64,000 nt of DNA from the NCBI RefSeq assembly GCF_005502885.1, contig NZ_SCMR01000009.1, forward strand, positions 1 to 64,000. Reading direction: 5' to 3'. The translations under genes were made by a program, and so were the position numbers. The stretch comes from Microbacterium sp. 2FI (GTDB lineage: Bacteria > Actinomycetota > Actinomycetes > Actinomycetales > Microbacteriaceae). How positions within the stretch are numbered: position 1 is the stretch's first letter; every line of letters begins with the position of its first letter. The notes under the pieces were generated by a model. That model was not told the DNA's origin. It made no database searches and saw only the letters and a list, made by a program, of their open reading frames with translations. This document shows, piece by piece, positions 43,696 through 53,390 of the stretch.

Positions 43696-43773
43696 GCGAC
43701 TCTTTCGGGCTACCATCGGGCTCATCACGGGATCGCCCCGGGGTGAGGATGCTGCGCAGAGGAGCGTCGGCCG

Positions 43774-44505
43774 ATGAGCGACGACACGACCCTCGGACTC
43801 GCCCTCTCGGGCGGCGGCGCGTACGGCGCAGCGCACGTGGGCGTTCTCCAGGAGATGGCGGAGCGCGGCATCCGTCCGGGGCTCGTCGCCGGCACCAGTT
43901 CAGGCGCGCTCGTGGCCGCGGCCTATGCGGCCGGCGTTCCGCTGCCCGACATCGAACGCGCGGCGCGGGCCTTCCGATGGAGCTCGATCGCGCGGATGTC
44001 GCTGAGCCCGCGCCTCGGGCTCCTCGACTCCGGCGCCGTCACCGACGCCATCCATCACACGCTCGGCGAAGACCCGCTCATCGAAGAGCTGCCCCGGCGG
44101 TTCGCGGCGGTGGCGACGGATCTCCGCACCCGCGAGGCCGTCGTGATCGACAGCGGCCCGCTCAACATCGCGCTCCGCGCGTCCATCGCGGTGCCGGGCC
44201 TCTTGCCGCCCGTCCGCCGCGGCAAGCAGGTGCTGATGGACGGCGGCATGGTCGACAATGTGCCGGTCGGCGCCGCCCGGCACCTCGGCGCATCGAAGAT
44301 CATCGTCGTGCGCCTGCACGCCAAATGGGAGAACGTCCGCATGATGCGGGTCGTTGCGAGCACCGCCGAGCTCGAGGAGGACCCGTCGATCATCCTCGTC
44401 CAGCCCGAGATGGAAGGGCTCGCCCAGTGGTCGATGGCCGACGTGCCGCACCTGATCGAGGAAGGGCGCCGCGCGGCACGCGAGGCGTTCGACGCCGCGG
44501 CCTAG
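43774..44505 (+). CDS. Patatin-like phospholipase/acylhydrolase
   Basis: A 243-residue patatin-fold lipid acylhydrolase of the RssA-like bacterial type. The oxyanion loop LSGGGAYG (about 11-18), nucleophile GTSSG (about 40-44, Ser42) and the catalytic Asp in DGGMVDNVP (about 155) are all intact. It would release fatty acid from a lipid or acyl conjugate. GAGGAG precedes the ATG. Its stop is 10 bp before the KAS III gene, and all four genes to 47.2 kb run in one direction, so it is likely part of that unit. Confidence 0.87.
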   Translation: MSDDTTLGLALSGGGAYGAAHVGVLQEMAERGIRPGLVAGTSSGALVAAAYAAGVPLPDIERAARAFRWSSIARMSLSPRLGLLDSGAVTDAIHHTLGEDPLIEELPRRFAAVATDLRTREAVVIDSGPLNIALRASIAVPGLLPPVRRGKQVLMDGGMVDNVPVGAARHLGASKIIVVRLHAKWENVRMMRVVASTAELEEDPSIILVQPEMEGLAQWSMADVPHLIEEGRRAAREAFDAAA

Positions 44506-44515
44506 GGTCATCTGC

Positions 44516-45658
44516 ATGGGCTCGACTGCGACGGCGTATCTCACCGGCTTCGGCGCCTATCTGCCGGGCGATCCGGTCGACAACGACGGCATCGCAGCGC
44601 GCCTCGGCGGCGACGACGCGGTCACCGAGCGCATCCGCCGCCGCATCCTCGAGTCCAACGGCATCCGCCGGCGCCACTACGCCCTCGACGAGCAGGGCGA
44701 GCCGACCGAGCTGAATGAAGAGCTCGCGGTCAAGGCGCTCCGGGCGGCGTTCGAGGATCGCGGGATCGACGCGGCCGACATCCGGATGCTGGCGTGCGCG
44801 ACGACGATGGGCGACGTGCTCGTCCCCGGCTTCGCGTCGATGGTGCACGGACGCCTCGGCGGCGGTCCGATGCAGCTGCTGTCGGCCTCGGGCGTGTGCG
44901 CCTCGAGCCTCGCCGCCCTCGACGCGGCCGTGAGCAAGATCCGCCTCGGCGACCATCCCCGCGCGGCCGTCGTGGGTTCGGAGCTGCCGAGCCGGAGCCT
45001 GCGCCAGCGCCGGTTCGACGGCTATCGCGCGGGCATGGACTCGCATTTCCTGCGATGGATGCTGTCGGACGGCGCGGGCGCCGTGGTCGTCGAGTTCCAG
45101 CCCCATCCGACGAAGCCGTCACTGCGGGTCGACTGGGTGCGTCACGTCTCGCTCGCGCACGAGCACGATGTCTGCATGCGCGCCGGCATGACGGGCGCCG
45201 AGCCCGTGGTGGGCGGCACCTGGCAGGACGTCGGGATCGCCGACGCCGAGGCCGCCGGCATGTTCGTGCTGCGACAGGACGTCAGCATGCTCGACGACCT
45301 CGCCGAGGCGGGCATCGCGCAGTTCGAAGAGCTCGTCGACACCGGACTCGTCGACGTGCACCACCTCGACCATGTCGTCTGCCACTACAGCACGAACGTC
45401 TTCCGCGACGTCGCCTTCGAGGCGCTTCGCCGCCGCATCCCGACCCTCGACACCGACCGCTGGTTCTCGAACCTCGAGACGCGGGGCAACACCGGCTCCG
45501 CCAGCATCTTCATCGCCCTCGAAGAGGCCTGGCGCACCGGGCGCTTCGCCCCCGGCGAGACCGTGCTGCTGGCCGTGCCCGAATCGGGTCGATTCTCGTT
45601 CGCCTTCGCCCACCTCACCGTGGTCGCCCCACCGGATCAGCAAGGAGCACCGCAATGA
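44516..45658 (+). CDS. KAS III (FabH-like) beta-ketoacyl synthase family protein
   Basis: A 380-residue thiolase-fold condensing enzyme of the FabH/KAS III branch. The nucleophile Cys is in LLSASGVCASSLAALD (about residue 127), the second-site His in HVVCHYSTNVF (about 291) where FabH usually has HQAN, and Asn in TRGNTGSASIF. The altered HQAN region and the 380-residue length (FabH is about 320) suggest a specialised enzyme, such as an acyltransferase or a starter-unit or head-to-head condensing enzyme, rather than housekeeping FabH. No acyl carrier protein is adjacent. It overlaps the next gene by 4 nt. Confidence 0.85.
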   Translation: MGSTATAYLTGFGAYLPGDPVDNDGIAARLGGDDAVTERIRRRILESNGIRRRHYALDEQGEPTELNEELAVKALRAAFEDRGIDAADIRMLACATTMGDVLVPGFASMVHGRLGGGPMQLLSASGVCASSLAALDAAVSKIRLGDHPRAAVVGSELPSRSLRQRRFDGYRAGMDSHFLRWMLSDGAGAVVVEFQPHPTKPSLRVDWVRHVSLAHEHDVCMRAGMTGAEPVVGGTWQDVGIADAEAAGMFVLRQDVSMLDDLAEAGIAQFEELVDTGLVDVHHLDHVVCHYSTNVFRDVAFEALRRRIPTLDTDRWFSNLETRGNTGSASIFIALEEAWRTGRFAPGETVLLAVPESGRFSFAFAHLTVVAPPDQQGAPQ

Positions 45659-46335
45659 CGATCAGCCCTCCCCCAGCCGCGACGCGCACCCTCGCCGAGC
45701 GGCTCGCCGACGTCTGGGACGAGCTCGAGGCGCACCTCGCGCGCGTGCCGGTGCTGAACCGACTCGACGACGGCACGGTCACGATCGAGGACTACCGGCG
45801 GCTGCTCTTCAACCTGCGGCAGCAGGTCGTCGACGGGTCGCCGTGGATCTCGCGTGCGGCATCCAGCTTCGACATCGAGCATTTCGAGCTGCGCGCGGCT
45901 GCGATCCGCCATGCCGAGGAAGAGCACCGCGACTTCCTCATGATCGAGCGCGACTACGTCGCCGTCGGAGGCACCCTGGACGAGCTGCGCGCCGGCCGCA
46001 AGAACGTGGGCTCGGAGGCGCTCTCGGGCTACATGTTCCACTACGCCGACCAGCCGAACCCGGTCGGCCTGCTGGGCGCGATGTTCATCATCGAGGGGCT
46101 CGGCGCGAAGCGGGCCGCGGGATGGGCAGCGCGCTTCCAGGAAGTGCTCGGCCTCGCAGACAGCCAGGTGCGCTTCATGACGTACCACGAGGCCGCCGAC
46201 AGCGCCCACACCGGCGACCTCGACGCGATCCTCACGTCAGGGATGATCGACGAAGCGGCGGCTGACGAGATCGTCCGCTGCGCTCAGGTCGTCGCGCGCC
46301 TCTACGCCCTGCAGCTCGAAGAGCTGGATCACTGA
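45655..46335 (+). CDS. Haem-oxygenase-like diiron (iron-containing redox enzyme) family protein
   Basis: A 226-residue all-helical protein of the PqqC/TenA/haem-oxygenase fold. Residues fit the emerging HDO diiron pattern: AEEEHRDFLMIERDY (Glu/His), FIIEGLGAKRAAGW (Glu) and YHEAADSAHTGDLDAIL, giving His-Glu-x2-Asp-x2-His. HDO proteins do oxidative chemistry such as fatty-acid decarboxylation to alkenes or N-oxygenation. Pairing with a KAS III protein and a lipid hydrolase points to an acyl substrate. ATG overlaps the KAS III stop by 4 nt. Confidence 0.82.
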   Translation: MTISPPPAATRTLAERLADVWDELEAHLARVPVLNRLDDGTVTIEDYRRLLFNLRQQVVDGSPWISRAASSFDIEHFELRAAAIRHAEEEHRDFLMIERDYVAVGGTLDELRAGRKNVGSEALSGYMFHYADQPNPVGLLGAMFIIEGLGAKRAAGWAARFQEVLGLADSQVRFMTYHEAADSAHTGDLDAILTSGMIDEAAADEIVRCAQVVARLYALQLEELDH

Positions 46336-46336
46336 G

Positions 46337-47209
46337 ATGGCGGCGCCGCGGCCCTCCATGCCGGAGTTCGTGCGCTCTGATCCGAGCATGTGGGAGGCGA
46401 TCTACGCCGACCCGTCGGTGCCGCTGGATCGTGCCCTGGTACGGCAGATCATCAACGACCAGCGGCGCCTCTCTCGGCGCTGGGTCTACCCGATCGCGCG
46501 GTTCGTCTCACGTGTGCTGGTCGCGATCATCTCGATCGTCAAGCGGGTGCTGCCGATCCGCTGGATGCCGTTGCGCACCATGGACGTCCTGTGCGTATGG
46601 TTCCTGCGGCACTTCGTCGCGCCCAACGCATGCGAGCTGCTGATCCGGCACTTCGTGGTCGAGACCAACCTCGTCAACTTCATCATCCGCAACACCCCGG
46701 TCGACATGGCTCCCGTGACCCTCCGACCCGAGACTCTCGCCGGGCTCGGCGACTCGGCGGTGGTCGAGCACGACGTCAACGTCTACGACCTGCTGATCGC
46801 GCTCGACGAGGTGACGCTGGCGCGGCCCGAGACGCTCGATTTCGCCCAGCTCGACGTGCCGCCGCTCGATGCGGAGCGCGGGCAGAGGCGCATCTTCCGC
46901 CTCGACATCCAGACAGCCCTCTGCTTCATGAACATCCCATTCTCGATGGCGCTCACCCTCGAGGAGTACCGACGTGCGGTGCACTCGATCCGCTTCGACG
47001 ACTCGTTCCTCGAGATCCTCGCGGTGCTCACCGACGACGACTCGTTCCGGCACTGGAAGATCGCCGGCCTGAGCCTCTGGATGGACTCGAACGTCGACGT
47101 GCCGCGCATGGTCTACCGGCACGCGCTCGTGTGCGAATACGCCCACGCCCGCCTCGTGAAGCTGGCGGGCGGTGAGTATCCGCGCAGCACGAGCGTCGAC
47201 TACGACTGA
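46337..47209 (+). CDS. Unrecognised membrane-associated protein linked to KAS III/HDO
   Basis: A 290-residue protein I do not recognise. Residues about 40-125 hold hydrophobic stretches (FVSRVLVAIISIVKRVLP, MDVLCVWFLRHFVAPNACELL) flanked by Arg/Lys, suggesting monotopic membrane association. A second part, about 130-285, is acidic and mixed helix, with HDVNVYDLLIALDEV, FRLDIQTALCFMNIPFS and HWKIAGLSLWMDSNVD. It has several conserved-looking His and Asp residues (LLIRHFVVETN, VYRHALVCEYAHARL). It starts 1 nt after the HDO stop, so the two are almost certainly co-translated. It could be a membrane acyl-modifying enzyme or an anchor. It converges with ppsA, 12 bp away. Confidence 0.7.
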   Translation: MAAPRPSMPEFVRSDPSMWEAIYADPSVPLDRALVRQIINDQRRLSRRWVYPIARFVSRVLVAIISIVKRVLPIRWMPLRTMDVLCVWFLRHFVAPNACELLIRHFVVETNLVNFIIRNTPVDMAPVTLRPETLAGLGDSAVVEHDVNVYDLLIALDEVTLARPETLDFAQLDVPPLDAERGQRRIFRLDIQTALCFMNIPFSMALTLEEYRRAVHSIRFDDSFLEILAVLTDDDSFRHWKIAGLSLWMDSNVDVPRMVYRHALVCEYAHARLVKLAGGEYPRSTSVDYD

Positions 47210-47221
47210 TGGCTCGACCTC

Positions 47222-49612
<2,391 letters not shown>

Positions 49613-49665
49613 GTTGTCTTCTTTCGGGTCGTCGGGCGAGCGAGGCGGGTCGAGACGGGAGGGGG

Positions 49666-50520
49666 TCAGGCGCGCAGGCGCATCGACTGCATGATGACCG
49701 CCGACATCTCCTCGACCGACTTGGTCGCGGAGTTGAGGAACGGCACGCGGTTGCGGCGGTAGAGGTCTTCCGCGCGACGGAGCTCGAGGGTGCACTGGGC
49801 GAGGCTCGAATAGGTCGAGTTCGGTCGGCGCTCGTGGCGCACCTGACTGAGCCGCAGCGGCGTGGTCGTCAGCCCGAAGCACTTCGCGGCGTGCCGGTTG
49901 ACGGTGTTCGGCAGGTCGTCGGTCGGGAAGTCGTCGTCGGTGAGCGGGTAGTTCGCCACCAGCAGCCCGTACTGCAGCGCCAGATACATCGTCGTCGGCG
50001 TCTTGCCGCATCGGGACGGCGCGATGATGATCACATCGGCGATGTCGAGCGCGCGCGCGCTCTGGCCGTCATCGTGCTCGATCGCGTACTCCACCGCACG
50101 CATCCGCGCGAAGTACCGCTCGATGTCGCCCACGCCGTGGAACTGCCCGAGCTGCTCCGACCGCGATGTGCCGAGCGCCACCTCGAGTTCGGTGAGATGC
50201 CCGCTCAAGAGGTCGACGATCACCGCCCCCGACACCTGGAGCTCGCCGAGGATCTCGGCCGACTTCACCGTCGTGAACACGACCGGCTGGATGCCTGCCG
50301 CGATCAGCCCGCCGATGTCACGAGCAACCGCCCGCGCCCCCTCGACCGTGTCGACGAAGGGCACGGTGTGCCGCGTGAACGCCACGCCCGGGAAGTTCGC
50401 GAGAAGCGCGCTGCCCAGAGTCTCCGCCGTGATGCCGGTGCTGTCCGAGATGAAGAACGCCGCCCGCGTCGAGGACCGCACCCCAGAGCCTCCGAGCGCG
50501 GCGTTCGACGCATCCAGCAT
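49666..50520 (-). CDS. ppsR: PEP synthase regulatory kinase/phosphorylase (PSRP)
   Basis: A 284-residue DUF299 protein that inactivates PEP synthase by ADP-dependent phosphorylation and reactivates it by phosphate-dependent dephosphorylation. Features are [15 protein letters not shown] at the N-terminus, [24 protein letters not shown], the P-loop [15 protein letters not shown] and VANYPL. GGAG precedes the ATG. Its stop is 53 bp before ppsA on the same strand, which identifies PpsA rather than pyruvate phosphate dikinase as the target. Confidence 0.93.
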   Translation of the reverse strand: MLDASNAALGGSGVRSSTRAAFFISDSTGITAETLGSALLANFPGVAFTRHTVPFVDTVEGARAVARDIGGLIAAGIQPVVFTTVKSAEILGELQVSGAVIVDLLSGHLTELEVALGTSRSEQLGQFHGVGDIERYFARMRAVEYAIEHDDGQSARALDIADVIIIAPSRCGKTPTTMYLALQYGLLVANYPLTDDDFPTDDLPNTVNRHAAKCFGLTTTPLRLSQVRHERRPNSTYSSLAQCTLELRRAEDLYRRNRVPFLNSATKSVEEMSAVIMQSMRLRA

Positions 50521-50663
50521 CCGGTCTCCGCTCGCTCGACAAACTGTGTGGTCGAGGTCAGTCTGAGCGATGTTGCAGAGTGTTTTTCGGACCAGAGAGC
50601 TGAAAGAAGCGGTTTTCTTGCCTCACCGCAAGATTGCGATGCCCTACGCGGATGCTCGCAGAA

Positions 50664-51416
50664 TCACGCCGTGCCCAGGGGACGCACGTACGCATCCCCC
50701 TGCCGCGACCGGCCGGAGGCCGAGACCGTGAAGCGGACGATGTCACTGAGGTAGCGGTCATCGGACGCCTCGAACGTGCGACCGTCGGCGTCCCTAGAGA
50801 TCCGTCGGAGGCGCAGGATGGGCGATCCGGTCGGCACCTCCAGCAGCGCCGAGTCGACGTCGTCGGCCGCAACAGCCTCGATCTCGTGGTCGACGTCGGC
50901 GAAGCCGTGGCCGCGCTCGTCGAGGTACTCCGTGATCGAGACGGAATCGAGGTCTACGCCGAACAGCAGGCGGCCGACCGGTTCGATATAGGTCAGCCGC
51001 TCGAGCATCGTGGGGCGGGCATCCAGAAGACGCAGACGCAGCACGTCGACGACGGGTTCGCCCTCGTCGATGCCGAGCAGCGCAGCCTTCTCGGCATCCG
51101 CTCGCCGGAGGCTCACCTCCTGGGTGCGCGCCCCGGGGACCGCGCCGATCTCGCGCGCCCAGCGGGTGAACGGGATGGAGACGTCGACGGCCTGGTGGGC
51201 CTTCCGCTCACGAACCCGGGCGGGTCGCCCGCGCGACGTCTCGATGAGACCCTCCGCGCGCAGTGTCGCCAGCGCGTTGCGGATCGGGCCTCGTGAGGTG
51301 TGCCAGCGGTTGGCGAGCTCAGCCTCGGTGGGAACCTCGTCGCCGGGCGCAAGGATGCCGCTGACGATGCGACCCCGCAGGTCGTCGGCGATCTGCTTGT
51401 ATACGACGTCTGCCAC
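50664..51416 (-). CDS. GntR family regulator with UTRA domain
   Basis: A 250-residue HutC/PhnF-type regulator. The winged HTH covers about residues 1-70 (QIADDLRGRIVSGILAPGDEVPTE, WHTSRGPIRNALATLRAEGLI). The UTRA effector domain covers about 95-240 (EPVVDVLRLRLLDARP, TYIEPVGRLLFGVDL, SPILRLRRISRDADGRTFEASDDRY). GTG start. It is divergent from the phosphonate ABC operon, with two palindromes in the 180-bp gap, so it is the likely repressor of that operon and possibly of itself. Confidence 0.9.
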   Translation of the reverse strand: MADVVYKQIADDLRGRIVSGILAPGDEVPTEAELANRWHTSRGPIRNALATLRAEGLIETSRGRPARVRERKAHQAVDVSIPFTRWAREIGAVPGARTQEVSLRRADAEKAALLGIDEGEPVVDVLRLRLLDARPTMLERLTYIEPVGRLLFGVDLDSVSITEYLDERGHGFADVDHEIEAVAADDVDSALLEVPTGSPILRLRRISRDADGRTFEASDDRYLSDIVRFTVSASGRSRQGDAYVRPLGTA

Positions 51417-51491
51417 ATAGGAATACTACTGAGCGGCGACGATCGGCAGGCGAATGGCGACCCTTCGGCCCCGACCGTTCACGTACAGCAC

Positions 51492-51509
51492 CACTTAGGT
51501 GAACAAGTG
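51492..51509. promoter_or_regulatory. Palindromic operator 1 of the phosphonate operon
   Basis: CACTT-AGGTGAAC-AAGTG has perfect 5-bp arms around an 8-bp centre. It lies 87 bp before phnD. The centre relates to the GTnTAnAC-like core of HutC/UTRA regulators, though the central TA is replaced by GA. Confidence 0.6.
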
Positions 51510-51521
51510 CTGAATCATGAG

Positions 51522-51539
51522 GACATAGGTATACATGTC
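51522..51539. promoter_or_regulatory. Palindromic operator 2 of the phosphonate operon
   Basis: GACAT-AGGTATAC-ATGTC has perfect 5-bp arms and a GTATAC centre. It has the same geometry as operator 1, with centres exactly 30 bp apart (about three turns). This fits two dimers of the UTRA regulator on one face. Confidence 0.65.
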
Positions 51540-51595
51540 GACTTCGCGAGTGCGAGAGTTCTGGAGGTTCCCACCCCCCTCACCGAAAGGTCGTC

Positions 51596-52519
51596 ATGAA
51601 CCCCCGTGCCCAGAAGTCGTCGGTCGCTCTCGCCGGCGCCGCCCTGCTCGCTCTCACGCTCGCAGCTTGCTCCGGTTCCGCGGACGCCGCGGCGCCCGCC
51701 GACGCGGCCGACGGCTACGCGGTCGACGCGAACACCCTCGTCTTCGGCGTCGTGCCCGACTCTGCCGACACCGAGACCAACTACCAGCCGCTCATGGACT
51801 ACATCGCTCAGGAGACGGGCAAGACCGTCGAGTACCACGAGTCGACCGACTACGCGGCGATGATCGAGGCGGCGATCGCCGGCAAGATCGACGTCGCATC
51901 ATTCGCGGGCTTCTCCTACATCGTCGCCACGAACAACGGCGCTGAGATCACTCCCATCTCGTCGATCATCGAAGCGGACGGACAGGAGCCGGGCTACTTC
52001 TCACAGGCGATCGTGCCGGCGTCGAGCGACATCGAGTCGCTCGCCGAATTCGCCGGCAAGAAGGTCTGCTTCGTCGACCCGTCGTCGACGTCGGGTTACC
52101 TCTTCCCGTCGTACAACCTGCTCGAAGAGGGGATCGATCCCGAAGCCGACGTCACGCCCGTCTTCGCCGGCAAGCACGACGTCAGCGTCCAGAAGGTCGG
52201 AGAGGGCGTCGAATGCGAGGTCGGCTTCGCGGAGGACAGCGAGGTCGAGGTGTCCGACAAGGTGCGTGTCGTCGCCGAGACCATGGTGCCGGGCGCCCCG
52301 CTCGTCTACTCGAACACACTCCCCGACGAGCTCGCGGATCAGCTGGTCGATCTCCTCGGCGAGGTCACGATCGACGACATCATCGCGAGCGGAATCACCC
52401 AGGCCGACTCGGAGGGGTTCCGCAGCGTGTTCTACGCGACCAAGCCGGTCGACGACGCGTACTACGACCTCATCCGGGACATCTGCGCGAAGACGAACGC
52501 GACCCAGTGCCAGGGCTGA
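51596..52519 (+). CDS. phnD: Phosphonate ABC importer, substrate-binding lipoprotein
   Basis: A 307-residue PhnD-type binder with a signal peptide and lipobox LAAC (about residues 22-25). The mature part opens TLVFGVVPDSADTETNYQPLMDYIAQETG and has the phosphonate-binding STDYAAMIEAAIAGKIDVASFAGFSYI and FVDPSSTSGYLFPSYNL segments, as in PhnD/PtxB proteins. A GAAAGG site lies upstream of the ATG. It is first in the phosphonate operon. Confidence 0.9.
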   Translation: MNPRAQKSSVALAGAALLALTLAACSGSADAAAPADAADGYAVDANTLVFGVVPDSADTETNYQPLMDYIAQETGKTVEYHESTDYAAMIEAAIAGKIDVASFAGFSYIVATNNGAEITPISSIIEADGQEPGYFSQAIVPASSDIESLAEFAGKKVCFVDPSSTSGYLFPSYNLLEEGIDPEADVTPVFAGKHDVSVQKVGEGVECEVGFAEDSEVEVSDKVRVVAETMVPGAPLVYSNTLPDELADQLVDLLGEVTIDDIIASGITQADSEGFRSVFYATKPVDDAYYDLIRDICAKTNATQCQG

Positions 52520-52565
52520 CGCCGGCGCACTGACCCACACCGATACGAACCGATCCGGGCATCCC

Positions 52566-53390
52566 ATGACCTCTCCCTTCGCACCCCAGGCGATCGTCCG
52601 ACTGGACGGTGTCACGAAGCGCTTCGGCGCCACCACCGCCCTCGAGGACGTCTCGCTCACCGTCGATCGCGGCGAGATCGTGGTGATGCTCGGACTCTCC
52701 GGATCGGGCAAGTCCACCCTTCTCCGCCATCTCGACGGGCTCGAGGTTCCGACCTCGGGTTCCGTCGAGGTGCTCGGAGCGGACGTGTCCGGTCTCAGCG
52801 GTCGGCGGCTGCGCACCCTCCGCAGCCGCGTCGGCTTCATCTTCCAGCAGTTCGAGCTCGTCCCCTCCCTGACCGTCCTCGAGAACGTCCTCACCGGTGC
52901 GCTCGCATCGCTGCGCGGGCCGCGATTGGGACTCTGGTCCTACTCCAAAGCACGCAAGCTGACCGCGCTCACGCATCTCGACCGCGTGGGTCTGCTCGAC
53001 CGCGCTTACCAGCGCGCCGACACGCTGTCGGGCGGTCAGCAGCAGCGCGTCGCCATCGCACGAGCCCTGATGCAGAACCCCGATGTGCTGCTCGCAGACG
53101 AACCGGTGGCCTCTCTCGATCCGGAATCGAGCGACCAGGTGATGGCCCTCATCCGCGAGATCGCCGCCGACGAAGGGCTCACGGTCATCTGCAGCCTCCA
53201 CCAGGTCGACCTCGCGATCTCGTGGGCCGATCGCATCGTGGGGCTGCGACACGGCAGGGTCGTGCTCGATCTGCCCACGCACGACCTCACGAAGGCCCAG
53301 GTCATGGAGATCTACGGCCGCGTCGCGACGACGACCTCCGAGCTGCGTGCCGTCGAGGACGAACTCCTCCACCCGGAGCCGGCACGATGA
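52566..53390 (+). CDS. phnC: Phosphonate ABC importer, ATP-binding protein
   Basis: A 274-residue PhnC-type ATPase. Walker A is GLSGSGKST, the Q-loop FIFQQFELVPSLTVLENV, signature LSGGQQQR, Walker B VLLADEP and switch SLHQVDLA. The GALASLRGPRLGLW segment after the Q-loop is typical of PhnC. It lies between phnD and the fused permease and overlaps the latter by 4 nt. Confidence 0.92.
   Translation: MTSPFAPQAIVRLDGVTKRFGATTALEDVSLTVDRGEIVVMLGLSGSGKSTLLRHLDGLEVPTSGSVEVLGADVSGLSGRRLRTLRSRVGFIFQQFELVPSLTVLENVLTGALASLRGPRLGLWSYSKARKLTALTHLDRVGLLDRAYQRADTLSGGQQQRVAIARALMQNPDVLLADEPVASLDPESSDQVMALIREIAADEGLTVICSLHQVDLAISWADRIVGLRHGRVVLDLPTHDLTKAQVMEIYGRVATTTSELRAVEDELLHPEPAR

Noticed and set aside
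44516..45658. Housekeeping FabH
   Set aside because: No fabD, acpP or fabF is nearby, the HQAN motif is altered, the protein is about 60 residues longer, and it is translationally coupled to an HDO protein.
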